DNA from: JAKFVA01 sp046155225
GTDB taxonomy: Bacteria > Pseudomonadota > Gammaproteobacteria > Burkholderiales > Burkholderiaceae_C
Assembly (NCBI GenBank): GCA_046155225.1
Contig: JBJXED010000100.1
Span: 1-22,998 of the forward strand
Direction of reading: 5' to 3'
Length of the DNA: 22,998 nt
The position numbers and the translations under genes were made by a program. The notes below the pieces were generated by a model. That model worked only from the letters and a program-made list of their open reading frames with translations. It made no database searches and was not told the origin of the DNA. Of this stretch, positions 8,091-15,599 are shown piece by piece (position 1 is the first letter of the stretch; the number at the start of each line of letters is the position of its first letter).

Positions 8091-8106
8091 GACTATCTAT
8101 ATAGTC
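8091..8106. promoter_or_regulatory. Palindromic candidate operator of the toxin-antitoxin operon
   Basis: GACTAT (8091-8096) and ATAGTC (8101-8106) form a perfect inverted repeat around CTAT, 25 bp before the antitoxin ATG. It overlaps TTGACT (8089-8094), a possible -35 element, and contains TATATA. Phd/YefM antitoxins repress their own promoters by binding such palindromes. A role as operator is inferred from position and symmetry; a matching -10 was not clear. Confidence 0.5.
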
Positions 8107-8131
8107 ATTTTAGCCTCGGGAGTTCATCAAG

Positions 8132-8377
8132 ATGCAAGTCAGCGTTGCCGACATCAAAGCCAAATTTACCGCAATAGCGCAATGTGCCGATGCAGGGGAA
8201 GAAGTCATCATCACCAACCGCGGCAAGCCCGCTTACCGCTTAGTGCCGGTGACTGCGGCCCTGCTGCGCAGCCCGTTTCCCGATGTGACGGCGCTGGCAC
8301 GGCAGTCGCTGCCCTATGGCGGCGACAGTGCCGGCAGCTTTGTGGCCGACTGGCGCGCTCAAAATGAGCGGTTTTAA
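8132..8377 (+). CDS. Phd/YefM-family type II antitoxin
   Basis: An 81-residue antitoxin. The N-terminal DNA-binding part is typical of Phd/YefM proteins (MQVSVADIKAKF, then a Gly-Glu-Glu-Val-Ile-Ile-Thr-Asn-Arg-Gly-Lys-Pro strand at about 27-38). The C-terminal tail (about 60-81, YGGDSAGSFVADWR) is the part expected to bind and block the toxin. GGGAG lies 9 nt before the ATG. The PIN toxin gene begins 26 bp downstream. It probably represses its own operon through the palindrome at 8091-8106. Confidence 0.88.
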   Translation: MQVSVADIKAKFTAIAQCADAGEEVIITNRGKPAYRLVPVTAALLRSPFPDVTALARQSLPYGGDSAGSFVADWRAQNERF

Positions 8378-8403
8378 CCAGCGCTTTGTCTGGGTAGACG
8401 CCC

Positions 8404-8865
8404 GTGCCGACTGAGCGCGCCACGGTCTACGTCGACACCAGCGTTTTGGTGGCGGCGTTTTCCAATGAATCCAGGCAGGCACAGGCTATGGCCTTGCTGC
8501 AAGCGCCGCAGTGGGCACAGGTCTTCGTGAGTGACTGGACTCTGGCCGAATTTGCCTGCGCTCTACAGGCCAAAGTCTGGCGCGGCGACACACCGGCAAG
8601 CGTGGCCCGCGAAATTACGCAGTTGATGACGCGCTTGCTGGCACAAAACGCCTTGCAGCGCATTGCCGTGCTGCGCGAAGACTATCGTGCGGTTGAGCAG
8701 CAAGCCGCGCAAATGACGGGCGCCCTGCGCGGGGCTGATGCGCTGCATCTGGCGGTGGCGGCGCGGCACCAAGTCAGCCACTTTGCCAGCCTGGACAAAA
8801 CCCAGTGCGGGGCAGCGCGGCAGTGGTTGGCTGGCGTGGCCTGCGTCCCCGCTGGGGATGCCTAA
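8404..8865 (+). CDS. PIN-domain ribonuclease toxin (VapC-like)
   Basis: A 153-residue PIN-domain protein, predicted to be an RNase toxin countered by the gene upstream. The full acidic set of the PIN active site is visible: Asp11 in YVDTSVLV, Glu49 in TLAEF, Asp112 in LRGADALHLA and Asp131 in FASLD. The start is GTG 8404, forced because the next in-frame start would cut the first catalytic Asp. Length is normal. VapC toxins usually cleave tRNA or rRNA; the target here cannot be read from sequence. No damaging frameshift or missing residue is seen, so the module looks intact. Confidence 0.88.
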   Translation: MPTERATVYVDTSVLVAAFSNESRQAQAMALLQAPQWAQVFVSDWTLAEFACALQAKVWRGDTPASVAREITQLMTRLLAQNALQRIAVLREDYRAVEQQAAQMTGALRGADALHLAVAARHQVSHFASLDKTQCGAARQWLAGVACVPAGDA

Positions 8866-8977
8866 ACACGCTTCACATCCCAATTTTGCTGGACGCAGTG
8901 TAGGGATTCGGCATGTCCCACAACTGTCGCCCTCGCCTTAAAAGAGCTTGGGCCACAAAGCTATTTGATCGTGCAAT

Positions 8978-9007
8978 GCTAGCCAAAGCGCTGCTGGCTT
9001 GGCTAGC
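8978..9007. terminator. Inverted repeat between convergent toxin and pdxH genes
   Basis: GCTAGCCAA (8978-8986) and TTGGCTAGC (8999-9007) are a perfect 9-bp inverted repeat with a 12-nt loop, in the 152-bp gap where the PIN toxin and pdxH genes converge. Position fits a bidirectional terminator hairpin. There is no T-run on either strand, so it may stop transcription weakly or serve another purpose. The rest of the gap shows no ORF or RNA gene I recognise. Confidence 0.45.
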
Positions 9008-9017
9008 GGCTGACTTC

Positions 9018-9710
9018 CTATGGAGCCAGGCGGTCCCGCAACCAGTCGCCATTGGGCTGCAAGCTGTAGCGCAGCCGGTCATGCAGCCGGTTGGGTCGGC
9101 CTTGCCAGAACTGCCAGGTGTCTGGCTGGAGGCGGTAGCCGCCCCAGTTCGCGGGGCGCAGCGGGCCTGCGGCATCGGTGCTGGCACCGTAGCGCTGCGC
9201 CAGTTCGGCCATTTCCAGCTCCAGCACCTCGCGGCTTGCGACCACCTGGCTCTGCGGGCTGGCCCAGGCGCCCAGGCGTGAGCCCAGCGGGCGGCTGGCG
9301 AAGTAGGTGTCGCTTTCTGCGTCGCTGATTTTGCTCACACTGCCTTCAATGCGCACCGTGCGTTCCAACTCGACCCAATGAAACTGGAGCGCGGCAAACG
9401 GGTTGCCGGCCAGTTCCTGGCCCTTGCGGCTGTCGTAATTGGTGTACCAGACCAGGCCGCGCGCGTCATACCCCTTGATCAGCACCACCCGCGTGCTCGG
9501 CCGCAAGTCGCCGGCGACGGTGGCCAAGGTCATGGCGTTGGGCTCGGGCACACCGGCAGTGATGGCCTCGCCCAGCCACTGCGCAAACAGCGGCAAGGGC
9601 TCGGTCGGTGCCAGCGCTTCGGTCAACTCGGCCAGTTCGTAGCTTTTGCGCAGCGCGGCCAGTTCGGGGGAGGGCGGGTTTCGGTTCATCGGGTCATTGT
9701 AGGAAGGCAT
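9018..9710 (-). CDS. pdxH: Pyridoxamine/pyridoxine 5'-phosphate oxidase
   Basis: FMN-dependent enzyme that oxidises pyridoxine or pyridoxamine 5'-phosphate to pyridoxal 5'-phosphate, the last step of vitamin B6 synthesis and salvage. Family motifs run in order: LRKSYELAEL near the N-terminus, NAMTLATV and RPSTRVVLIKG for FMN binding, YTNYDSRKGQEL, FHWVELERTVRIEG, a SRLGAWASPQSQV block, and the C-terminal W...GRPNRLHDR and RLAP end. At 230 residues it has the usual length. The start is uncertain: ATG 9710 is used here, and ATG 9689 is equally possible because neither has a clear ribosome binding site. It is divergent from the Fe-S subunit gene, with 124 bp between starts. Confidence 0.95.
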   Translation of the reverse strand: MPSYNDPMNRNPPSPELAALRKSYELAELTEALAPTEPLPLFAQWLGEAITAGVPEPNAMTLATVAGDLRPSTRVVLIKGYDARGLVWYTNYDSRKGQELAGNPFAALQFHWVELERTVRIEGSVSKISDAESDTYFASRPLGSRLGAWASPQSQVVASREVLELEMAELAQRYGASTDAAGPLRPANWGGYRLQPDTWQFWQGRPNRLHDRLRYSLQPNGDWLRDRLAP

Positions 9711-9834
9711 GGCTTTGCCGAGCGCCTGCAAATTTTGCCCAGTTGCGGCACACTCTCGCCGAGCTAATTTCGCTCTGGCAAAGCCTGCTGATTGCCCAGG
9801 CCCTCATTCCCTTCAGCCAAGGAACCTCGCCCTC

Positions 9835-10293
9835 ATGATCACCCTGAACGTCAACAACAAAAACCTGTCGGTCGATGCCGACCCGTCCACCCCCATCCTG
9901 TGGGCGCTGCGCGACAACCTGAACATGACCGGCACCAAGTTCGGCTGCGGTGCGGCGCTGTGCGGCGCTTGCACCGTGCATTTGAATGGCGCGCCGGTGC
10001 GGGCCTGCATCACGCCGATATCGGCTGTGGGCACGCAGCGCATCACCACCATCGAAGCGGTCGGCGCGGGCAAAGTCGGCAAGGCCGTGCAAGCCGCCTG
10101 GGCCCGGCACGACGTAGCCCAATGCGGCTACTGCCAAAGCGGCCAGGTCATGAGCGCCACCGCTCTGCTGGCCAAAAACAAAACCCCAACCGACGCCGAC
10201 ATTGACGCCGCCATGGCCGGCAACGTGTGCCGCTGCGGCACCTACACCCGCATCCGCGCCGCCATCAAAGACGCCTCGCGCGCTTTGGCTTGA
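9835..10293 (+). CDS. (2Fe-2S) small subunit of a xanthine-dehydrogenase-family oxidoreductase (IorA-like)
   Basis: A 152-residue electron-transfer subunit that passes electrons from the molybdenum site. The plant-ferredoxin-type cluster ligands are Cys38, Cys43, Cys46 and Cys58. The second, helical cluster uses Cys97, Cys100, Cys132 and Cys134 (CGYCQSGQ and CRCGTY). ATG 9835 is chosen because the domain begins there and AAGGA lies upstream; the ORF is open further 5' without domain content. The gene is followed after 18 bp by the large subunit. A two-subunit design with no FAD subunit is characteristic of the isoquinoline 1-oxidoreductase (IorAB) group, which passes electrons to a cytochrome or another acceptor instead of NAD. 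The substrate is unknown. Confidence 0.92.
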   Translation: MITLNVNNKNLSVDADPSTPILWALRDNLNMTGTKFGCGAALCGACTVHLNGAPVRACITPISAVGTQRITTIEAVGAGKVGKAVQAAWARHDVAQCGYCQSGQVMSATALLAKNKTPTDADIDAAMAGNVCRCGTYTRIRAAIKDASRALA

Positions 10294-10311
10294 AGTCCGC
10301 AGGAGCCCCAC

Positions 10312-12597
10312 ATGCCGCAAATCGCCCCCAAGCAGCCCAAAACCGGAAAAATCATGTCAAATCAAGCGCTGGCCAATATATATCCTGCCGATGCTGCTAT
10401 TAAAAATGAAGCGGCTTTTGAAACCCACCGGCGCAGTTTCATCAAAGGCGCGGTCGCCAGTGGCTTCGCGCTGGGTTGTTACCCGGTCTGGGCCCAAGCC
10501 AGCGGCGGCGCATCATCCAGCGGTGGTGCGCCTGCCAGCGCCGTCCTCAAGCCGACCCAGCAGCCCGAAGCCTTTGTGAAAATCGACCCGGACGGCAGCG
10601 TCACCATCACCACCAACCGGCTCGACTTTGGCCAGGGCGTGACCACCGCGCTGCCGATGCTGCTGGCCGACGAGATGGGGGCCGACTGGAGCAAGGTCAA
10701 AAGCATCCACGGCACCAGCGACATGGCCTACGCCGACCCGCTGTACGGCCTGCACCTGACGGGCGGCAGCAACTCCATGAAGAACTCCTTCCTGCAGTAC
10801 CGCGAGCTCGGTGCCCGCACCCGTGCCATGCTGGTGGCGGCGGCCGCAGCGAAGTGGAATGTCAGCGCCGCTGATGTGGCAGCAGACAACGGTTTTGTCA
10901 CTGGCCCTGGCGGCAAAAAGGCCGGTTTTGGCGAGCTGGCCGAAGCCGCCATGCAGCAGCCCGTGCCAGCGCAGGTCAGCCTCAAGGCCGCGAAGGATTT
11001 CAAATTCATCGGCAAGGGCACGCGCAGCCTGTCTGGCCTGGCCAAAGCCAGCGGCCAACAGCGCTACGGCATGGACATGAACTTGCCCGGACAACTCACG
11101 GCGCTGGTCGCGCGGCCGCCGGTGTTCGGTGCCAAGCTTAAAACGCTGGACGACAGCGCCGCCAGAAAAATCGCCGGTGTCAAAGCCGTGCTGCGCGTGC
11201 CAACCGACCGCGGCGGCGAGGGCGTGGCGGTACTGGCGACCGGTTACTGGCCTGCGCTGCAAGCGCGCCGGGCGCTCAAAGCCGAGTGGGACACCGCCAG
11301 TGTGGGCCGCGCCGACTCGGACGTCCTGCGGGTGCAATACCAGACCCTGGCGCAAACCACCGGCCGCATCAAGATAGCGGGCGATGTCTCCAGGCTGGAA
11401 GGCGCAGCGAAAAAAATCATCGCCGAATACAGCTTCCCCTACCTGGCGCACGCGCCGATGGAGCCGCTGAACTGCACCATCGACTTTGACGGCAAGTCGG
11501 CCACGGTGTTTGCGGGATCGCAACTCCCCGGTGCCGACGCCGCCGCCGTGGCCCGCACACTGGGCCTGGACGCCAAAGCCGTCAGCCTGCAAGTGCAAAT
11601 GGCCGGCGGCGGCTTTGGCCGCCGCGCGGTGCCGTCAGGCGACTACATTGTCGAAGCGGCGGGCGTGGTGAAAGCCGCGCGGGCCGCTGGCATCAATGTG
11701 CCGATCAAAACCGTGTGGAGCCGCGAGGACGACATCCAGGGCGGCTACTACCGCCCGGCCCACCTGCACCGCGCCGAAATTGCGCTGGACGCAGCGGGCA
11801 ACATCACCGCGTGGGATCACGTCATCGTCGGCCAGTCGATCTTGAAGGGCACGCCGTTTGAGGGCTTTGGCTACAAGGACGGCATTGACAACCTGTCGGT
11901 CGAGGGCATGAAAGCGCCGTATGACGTGCCGATGCGCGTCTCGGTGCACCACCCTGAGGTGAATGTGCCGGTGCTGTGGTGGCGCTCGGTCGGCTCCACG
12001 CATACCGCGTATGTGATGGAGACGCTGCTCGATGAAGTGGCCCGCGCGAGCGGCCAGGACCCGGTTGCCCTGCGCATGAAATTGATCGGCGACAAGCACC
12101 CGCGCCACAAAGCCGCGCTGCAATTGGCGGTGGACCAGTCGGGCTATGGCAAACGTCCGCTGGCCGCTGGCCGCGCCTGGGGTGTGGCGGTGCACGAGAG
12201 CTTTCAGTCGGTGGTGGCCATGGTGGCCGAAGCCAGTGTCTCCCAGGGCACGCCCAAGCTGCATGCCGTCACGGTGGGTGTGCATTGCAACTTGGCGGTC
12301 AACCCGCTGAACGTCGAGGCGCAGGTACAAGGTGCCGTCGTGATGGGCCTGGGCATGTGCTTGCCCGGCGCGGCCATCACGCTCAAAGACGGCGTGGTGC
12401 AGCAGAGCAATTTTGGCGACTACCCGGTGCCGCGCATCACCGACATGCCGCGCATCGCCGTGCACATCGTGCCGAGCAGCGAGCCGCCCACCGGCATGGG
12501 CGAGCCCGGCCTGCCGCCGCTGGCACCTGCTTTCGCCAACGCGATTGCGAAGCTCACCGGGAAAACGCCGCGTGAGCTGCCCTTCAAGCTGGCTTGA
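10312..12597 (+). CDS. Molybdopterin-binding large subunit of a xanthine-dehydrogenase-family oxidoreductase (IorB-like), Tat-exported
   Basis: A 761-residue molybdenum subunit predicted to hydroxylate an N-heterocycle or aldehyde. A twin-arginine motif, HRRSFIKG (about 41-48), and a hydrophobic stretch indicate folded export with the small subunit as hitchhiker. The cofactor motif GGGFGRR (432-438) and the C-terminal GEPGLPP with the expected catalytic Glu731 are present. AGGAG lies 6 nt before ATG 10312, supporting that start over ATG 10354. The 40 residues before the Tat motif are unusually long, and part is encoded by an AT-rich patch (10357-10422). A MocA-like cytidylyltransferase follows, consistent with a cytosine-dinucleotide form of the cofactor. 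IorB-type is favoured over true xanthine dehydrogenase; substrate not determinable. Confidence 0.92.
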   Translation: MPQIAPKQPKTGKIMSNQALANIYPADAAIKNEAAFETHRRSFIKGAVASGFALGCYPVWAQASGGASSSGGAPASAVLKPTQQPEAFVKIDPDGSVTITTNRLDFGQGVTTALPMLLADEMGADWSKVKSIHGTSDMAYADPLYGLHLTGGSNSMKNSFLQYRELGARTRAMLVAAAAAKWNVSAADVAADNGFVTGPGGKKAGFGELAEAAMQQPVPAQVSLKAAKDFKFIGKGTRSLSGLAKASGQQRYGMDMNLPGQLTALVARPPVFGAKLKTLDDSAARKIAGVKAVLRVPTDRGGEGVAVLATGYWPALQARRALKAEWDTASVGRADSDVLRVQYQTLAQTTGRIKIAGDVSRLEGAAKKIIAEYSFPYLAHAPMEPLNCTIDFDGKSATVFAGSQLPGADAAAVARTLGLDAKAVSLQVQMAGGGFGRRAVPSGDYIVEAAGVVKAARAAGINVPIKTVWSREDDIQGGYYRPAHLHRAEIALDAAGNITAWDHVIVGQSILKGTPFEGFGYKDGIDNLSVEGMKAPYDVPMRVSVHHPEVNVPVLWWRSVGSTHTAYVMETLLDEVARASGQDPVALRMKLIGDKHPRHKAALQLAVDQSGYGKRPLAAGRAWGVAVHESFQSVVAMVAEASVSQGTPKLHAVTVGVHCNLAVNPLNVEAQVQGAVVMGLGMCLPGAAITLKDGVVQQSNFGDYPVPRITDMPRIAVHIVPSSEPPTGMGEPGLPPLAPAFANAIAKLTGKTPRELPFKLA
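10357..10422. repeat. AT-rich interspersed-repeat-like segment inside the large-subunit 5' end
   Basis: A 66-bp stretch, much richer in A+T than its surroundings, lies in frame within the region encoding the N-terminal extension before the Tat motif. Its 3' part (10397-10412) matches 13 of 16 positions of the AT-rich patch after msrA (1955-1970). Similar AT-rich elements are, as I recall, common between genes in Comamonadaceae. Calling it a repeat is inference. Confidence 0.35.
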
Positions 12598-12653
12598 ATC
12601 CGCAGCGCCATAGCGGGCTTTGGCCAGTGGTTTCGACACCGCCCCTGCAACCC

Positions 12654-13190
12654 ATGGTGCTGGTGCTGGCAGCAGGGCGCGGCGAGCGCTTTGCCGCCAG
12701 CGGCGGTGCGGTGCAAAAGTTGCAAGCCTTGCTGGTCGGTAAACCGGTGTTGCAGCACACTTTGGACGCGGTAGTGGCCAGCGGCTTGCCGCACCATGTG
12801 GTGCAGGCCGACCCGTCGCAGCCCGGCATGGGCGACTCGATCGCTGCAGGCGTGCGCGCCACACCGGCGGCGGCGGGGTGGTTGATTTTGCCGGGCGACT
12901 TGCCGCTGATTCAAGCCGCGACGCTGCGGCAGATTGCGGCTGCACTGCCTGGGCAGCGCGCAGTGGTGCCGCAGTACCAGGGCCGGCCAGGCCATCCGGT
13001 GGCTTTTTCGGCCGAAATGGGCTTCAAATTGATAAATTTAAAGGGGAATCAGGGTGCAGCCAGCGTATTACTTGCCTGTAACGCTATGCAATTGATAGTT
13101 ACTGACATCGGCTGTGTGACCGACATTGACACGCTGCAAGACCTGCAAGCCGCTGAGTTACTCTACCGCGAGAGGCTGGGCGCGGCTTGA
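12654..13190 (+). CDS. Nucleotidyltransferase, MocA-like molybdenum cofactor cytidylyltransferase
   Basis: A 178-residue enzyme of the MobA/MocA fold, predicted to add CMP to molybdopterin for xanthine-dehydrogenase-family enzymes. Motifs are LAAGRGERF (5-13), GMGDSIAAG (58-66), LPGDLPLI (79-86), GRPGHPV (110-116) and the C-terminal GNQGA and DIDTLQDL. The large-subunit gene ends 56 bp upstream, suggesting one operon. ATG 12654 is chosen because the nucleotide-binding loop begins at once; a GTG at 12627 and a TTG at 12594 lie in frame upstream. The 3' end overlaps the convergent ChaC-like gene by 28 bp. Codons at about 13019-13107 are strikingly AT-rich, although the family motifs there remain readable. 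MobA (guanylyl) activity is less likely given the neighbouring enzyme type. Confidence 0.85.
   Translation: MVLVLAAGRGERFAASGGAVQKLQALLVGKPVLQHTLDAVVASGLPHHVVQADPSQPGMGDSIAAGVRATPAAAGWLILPGDLPLIQAATLRQIAAALPGQRAVVPQYQGRPGHPVAFSAEMGFKLINLKGNQGAASVLLACNAMQLIVTDIGCVTDIDTLQDLQAAELLYRERLGAA
13019..13107. repeat. AT-rich patch inside the MocA-like gene
   Basis: An AT-rich island with two related AATTGATA motifs (13027-13034 and around 13091-13098) and an imperfect hairpin between them (AGCG...CGCT enclosing TTAC...GTAA). It begins with GCTTCA, which resembles the reverse complement of one end of the patch at 10397-10412, though overall similarity is weak. The reading frame and family motifs are kept across it. 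It may be an old insertion of a small repeat or local drift. Confidence 0.3.
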
Positions 13191-13846
13191 GGCAAGGGCT
13201 CTGCCAGTTTCAGCACCCGCTCGAGCGCTGCGTCGGCAATGCCGTGTTCGAGCAGGCTGCCATAAGTTTGGCGCGCATAGTCGATGGTGGTGCCGTAGCA
13301 GCCTTCCGAGCGGGCAAAGACGCTGCGGTATTGCGCATCCGACAGCGGCCCGGTGAAGCTGCGGCTTTGGCGTGACAGGGTAAAGGCCAACGCGCGCACG
13401 TTGCCAATTTCGGTGCTGCAGTTCAGCCAGCGCGGGTCGTACACGCCGCCGGGCATCTCGCGGGCCCACAGGCGCACCAAGGTGTCGTGCGCCTTTTTGC
13501 GCGGCACCCGGAACACCACGCCCAGGCAACTGCCGCCGGCCAGCAGCGCAAAGACCAGGCCAGGGCATTCGGGCGAGCCGCGGTTGATGTGGCTCCACAT
13601 TTGCAGGCTGCGGTGCCAGCCATGCACTTGCGCCAGATGCCGCTCGGTGAAGTCAAAATCGGGCCGCCAGATCAGCGAGGCGTAGCCAAACACCCAGAGG
13701 TCGGATCGGCCGCCCCAGTCTTGCAGGGCCTGCGCTAGCAGGGGCGCGGGGTCGCGCACATCCAGGTTGTGCCCGGTGGTGGGCAAAAGCGGGTTGGGGA
13801 GGGCGGCCGCGTGAAGGGGCGTGCGAGCGGGCCTGCGAACTGTCAT
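13163..13846 (-). CDS. ChaC-like gamma-glutamylcyclotransferase
   Basis: A 227-residue enzyme predicted to split glutathione or gamma-glutamyl peptides to 5-oxoproline. The substrate-binding motif VFGYASLIW is at residues 52-60, where most relatives have FGYGSL. The ChaC block SPECPGLVFALLAGGSCLGV follows at about 91-110. Glu130 in the AREMPGGVY segment aligns with the expected catalytic glutamate. ATG 13846 is chosen because it starts an ordinary N-terminus; the ORF stays open further upstream across the neighbouring divergent gene. The 3' end overlaps the MocA-like gene by 28 bp. The OmpA-like gene diverges 43 bp away. The family assignment is firm; strict glutathione specificity is not. 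Confidence 0.88.
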   Translation of the reverse strand: MTVRRPARTPLHAAALPNPLLPTTGHNLDVRDPAPLLAQALQDWGGRSDLWVFGYASLIWRPDFDFTERHLAQVHGWHRSLQMWSHINRGSPECPGLVFALLAGGSCLGVVFRVPRKKAHDTLVRLWAREMPGGVYDPRWLNCSTEIGNVRALAFTLSRQSRSFTGPLSDAQYRSVFARSEGCYGTTIDYARQTYGSLLEHGIADAALERVLKLAEPLPQAAPSLSR

Positions 13847-13889
13847 GGGCGCAACTCTACAATCTTTCAATTCTGTTGGAGCAAAACAA

Positions 13890-14435
13890 ATGAATTCCCA
13901 AGACGACGACAACCTCGCCATCGTCGGCGTCATCCTCAGCGGCATCATTGGCCTGGTGATCGCTGGTGCGGTTGGCTTGGCGATTCAAAAAAGCCGCAGC
14001 AAACCGGCGGCTGAAAAGCCCGATGCGGTGCTGAGCCTGGTGACGTCGCTGGTGCTGGGCAATCCGGCCAATGCTGCGGCTGCAGAGGCTGCCGCAGTCA
14101 GTGCCGATGCGCCCAGCGTCAAGGTAGAGGACGGCGTGGTCAAGTTTTACTTTGCCAGCGGCAAAGCCGATCTGGCAGTGGGGGCGAATGCCGCGTTGGC
14201 GGACGTAGTGAAGGCGCTGGCGGGCGGCAAAAAAGCCCTGGTCAGCGGCTTTCACGATGCCAGTGGCGACCCGGCCAAAAACGCCGAACTGGCCAAGCAG
14301 CGCGCGTTGGCTGTGCAGGCTGCACTCACTGCCCTGGGCGCGGCCGAGGGCAGCGTGCAACTCAAAAAGCCCGAGCAAACCAGCGCCGGTGGCGCGCCTG
14401 CGCAGGGTCGCCGCGTCGAAGTCGCCGTGCAGTAA
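13890..14435 (+). CDS. OmpA-like membrane-anchored protein
   Basis: A 181-residue protein with a short acidic N-terminus, one membrane segment (about 9-31), a linker and a C-terminal OmpA-like domain (about 90-181). Domain features are the FYFASGKADL strand, the GFHDASGD turn with a candidate peptidoglycan-binding Asp, and a terminal RRVEV with the matching Arg. The usual NRR is GRR here. GGAG precedes the ATG by 8 nt. It probably tethers the inner membrane to peptidoglycan. It stands alone between divergent ChaC and convergent gloA and shows no operon partner, so a specific role cannot be stated. Confidence 0.82.
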   Translation: MNSQDDDNLAIVGVILSGIIGLVIAGAVGLAIQKSRSKPAAEKPDAVLSLVTSLVLGNPANAAAAEAAAVSADAPSVKVEDGVVKFYFASGKADLAVGANAALADVVKALAGGKKALVSGFHDASGDPAKNAELAKQRALAVQAALTALGAAEGSVQLKKPEQTSAGGAPAQGRRVEVAVQ

Positions 14436-14441
14436 ACCGGT

Positions 14442-14864
14442 TCAGCGCAGGCCCTGGCCGACCTGGCCTTCGGCGCGCTGAATCAATTCAATCTTGTAGC
14501 CATCGGGGTCGGTCACAAAGGCAATCACGGTGCTGCCGCCCGCCACCGGACCGGCTTCACGCGTGACATTGCCGCCAAATTGTGCGGTGAGGGCCTTGAT
14601 TCTGGTGCACGCCGCATGGACATCGGGCACGCCCAGGGCAATGTGGCCATAAGCCGTGCCGATGTCGTAGTGCTCGGTGCCCCAGTTGTAGGTCAGTTCA
14701 ATCTCGGCTTGCGCCGGGTTGCTCTCGAAACCCAGAAACGCCAGCGAATATTTGTACTGTGGGTTCTCGGAGCGACGCAGCAGCGTCATGCCCATGACCT
14801 CGGTGTAGAAGGCAATGGCGCGTTCCAGGTTGCCAACGCGGAGCATGGTGTGCAGGATTCTCAT
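14442..14864 (-). CDS. gloA: Lactoylglutathione lyase (glyoxalase I)
   Basis: Converts the hemithioacetal of methylglyoxal and glutathione to S-lactoylglutathione, detoxifying methylglyoxal in the cytoplasm. At 140 residues it is standard length. The metal ligands are His5, Glu56, His74 and Glu126, in the same order as in E. coli GloA. The N-terminal ILHTMLRVGNLERAIAFYT and C-terminal DPDGYKIELI are diagnostic. It lies 27 bp downstream of the thioesterase gene on the same strand and is probably co-transcribed. It converges with the OmpA-like gene, only 6 bp apart. A Ni/Co-type enzyme is likely because the longer zinc-type inserts are absent. Confidence 0.96.
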   Translation of the reverse strand: MRILHTMLRVGNLERAIAFYTEVMGMTLLRRSENPQYKYSLAFLGFESNPAQAEIELTYNWGTEHYDIGTAYGHIALGVPDVHAACTRIKALTAQFGGNVTREAGPVAGGSTVIAFVTDPDGYKIELIQRAEGQVGQGLR

Positions 14865-14891
14865 GCCTGCATTCTGCCAAGCAGGGGCTGC

Positions 14892-15437
14892 TCAACGCGG
14901 CGGAAAGTCAAAGACTAGGCAAGTCGTGGTGGCATGGGCGTAGAGCTTGCCGTCGGCCCCCACGATGCGGCCTTCCGCCGTGGCGAGCTGTCGGCCCGAG
15001 TGCAGCACCGTGCCGACAGCCCGCAGCGGCCCGCTCTGGTGCGAGGCCGCGCGCACGATGTTGATGCTGTACTCCGCCGTGGTGTAGGCCTTGCCCACCG
15101 GCATCACGGTATGCACCGCGCAGCCCATGCACGAGTCAAGCAGGGTGCCGTACCAGCCGCCATGCACACTGCCCAGCGGGTTGTAGTGCTTGAGCTGCGG
15201 CGTGCCCTGGAACACGGCGCGGCCTTCTACCACTTCGAGCAAGGCAAAGTCCATCGTGTCGGCAATATGCGGGTACGGCATAGCGCCATCCAACATGGCT
15301 TGCATTTGCTGCAAGCCGTTTTTGCCCGTCAATAGGTCGGGGCTGGCCAGACCGGCTTTGCCGCCACCGGCGGTCATGCGTTGGCGGATGGTTTTTTCTT
15401 GTTCCAGCCACTCGGCTTGGAGATTTTCGGCCGTCAT
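14892..15437 (-). CDS. PaaI-type hotdog-fold thioesterase
   Basis: A 181-residue hotdog-fold protein predicted to hydrolyse an acyl-CoA (aromatic or medium-chain). The family motif HYNPLGSVHGGWYGTLLDSC (84-103) supplies Asn86, His92 and Asp101. The C-terminal part is typical (GRQLATAEGRIVGADGKLYA). About 55 residues precede the domain. ATG 15437 is preceded by AAGGA at 7 nt, which decides the start over an open upstream extension. It is the first gene of a likely two-gene operon with gloA. The substrate is not predictable from the sequence. Confidence 0.85.
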   Translation of the reverse strand: MTAENLQAEWLEQEKTIRQRMTAGGGKAGLASPDLLTGKNGLQQMQAMLDGAMPYPHIADTMDFALLEVVEGRAVFQGTPQLKHYNPLGSVHGGWYGTLLDSCMGCAVHTVMPVGKAYTTAEYSINIVRAASHQSGPLRAVGTVLHSGRQLATAEGRIVGADGKLYAHATTTCLVFDFPPR

Positions 15438-15569
15438 CGGGAAATCCTTTTTTTCAGTCAATACGCCTGTGCGCCGGGTTGCAAATTCACTGCCGCGAAG
15501 GCAGCGCAATTATCCAGTTGCCCTGCGTTTCCTGTTGGGCCAGGTTTGAAGAATGTGCAGAATAAGTCC

Positions 15570-15599
15570 TTGACAGCCCTGCAATGCAGCCGATATGGT
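15570..15599 (+). promoter_or_regulatory. Candidate sigma-70 promoter of the serpin gene
   Basis: A perfect TTGACA (15570-15575) is followed after 18 bp by TATGGT (15594-15599), four of six matching TATAAT. Transcription would begin near 15606. That would exclude the in-frame ATG at 15595 as start and favour ATG 15637 for the serpin. Confidence 0.5.

Noticed and set aside
10513..12945. Long minus-strand ORFs opposite the molybdenum subunit and MocA-like genes
   Set aside because: Third-position GC bias opens these frames. The plus strand carries conserved cofactor motifs and a ribosome binding site, while the antisense products are His/Arg-rich without family features.
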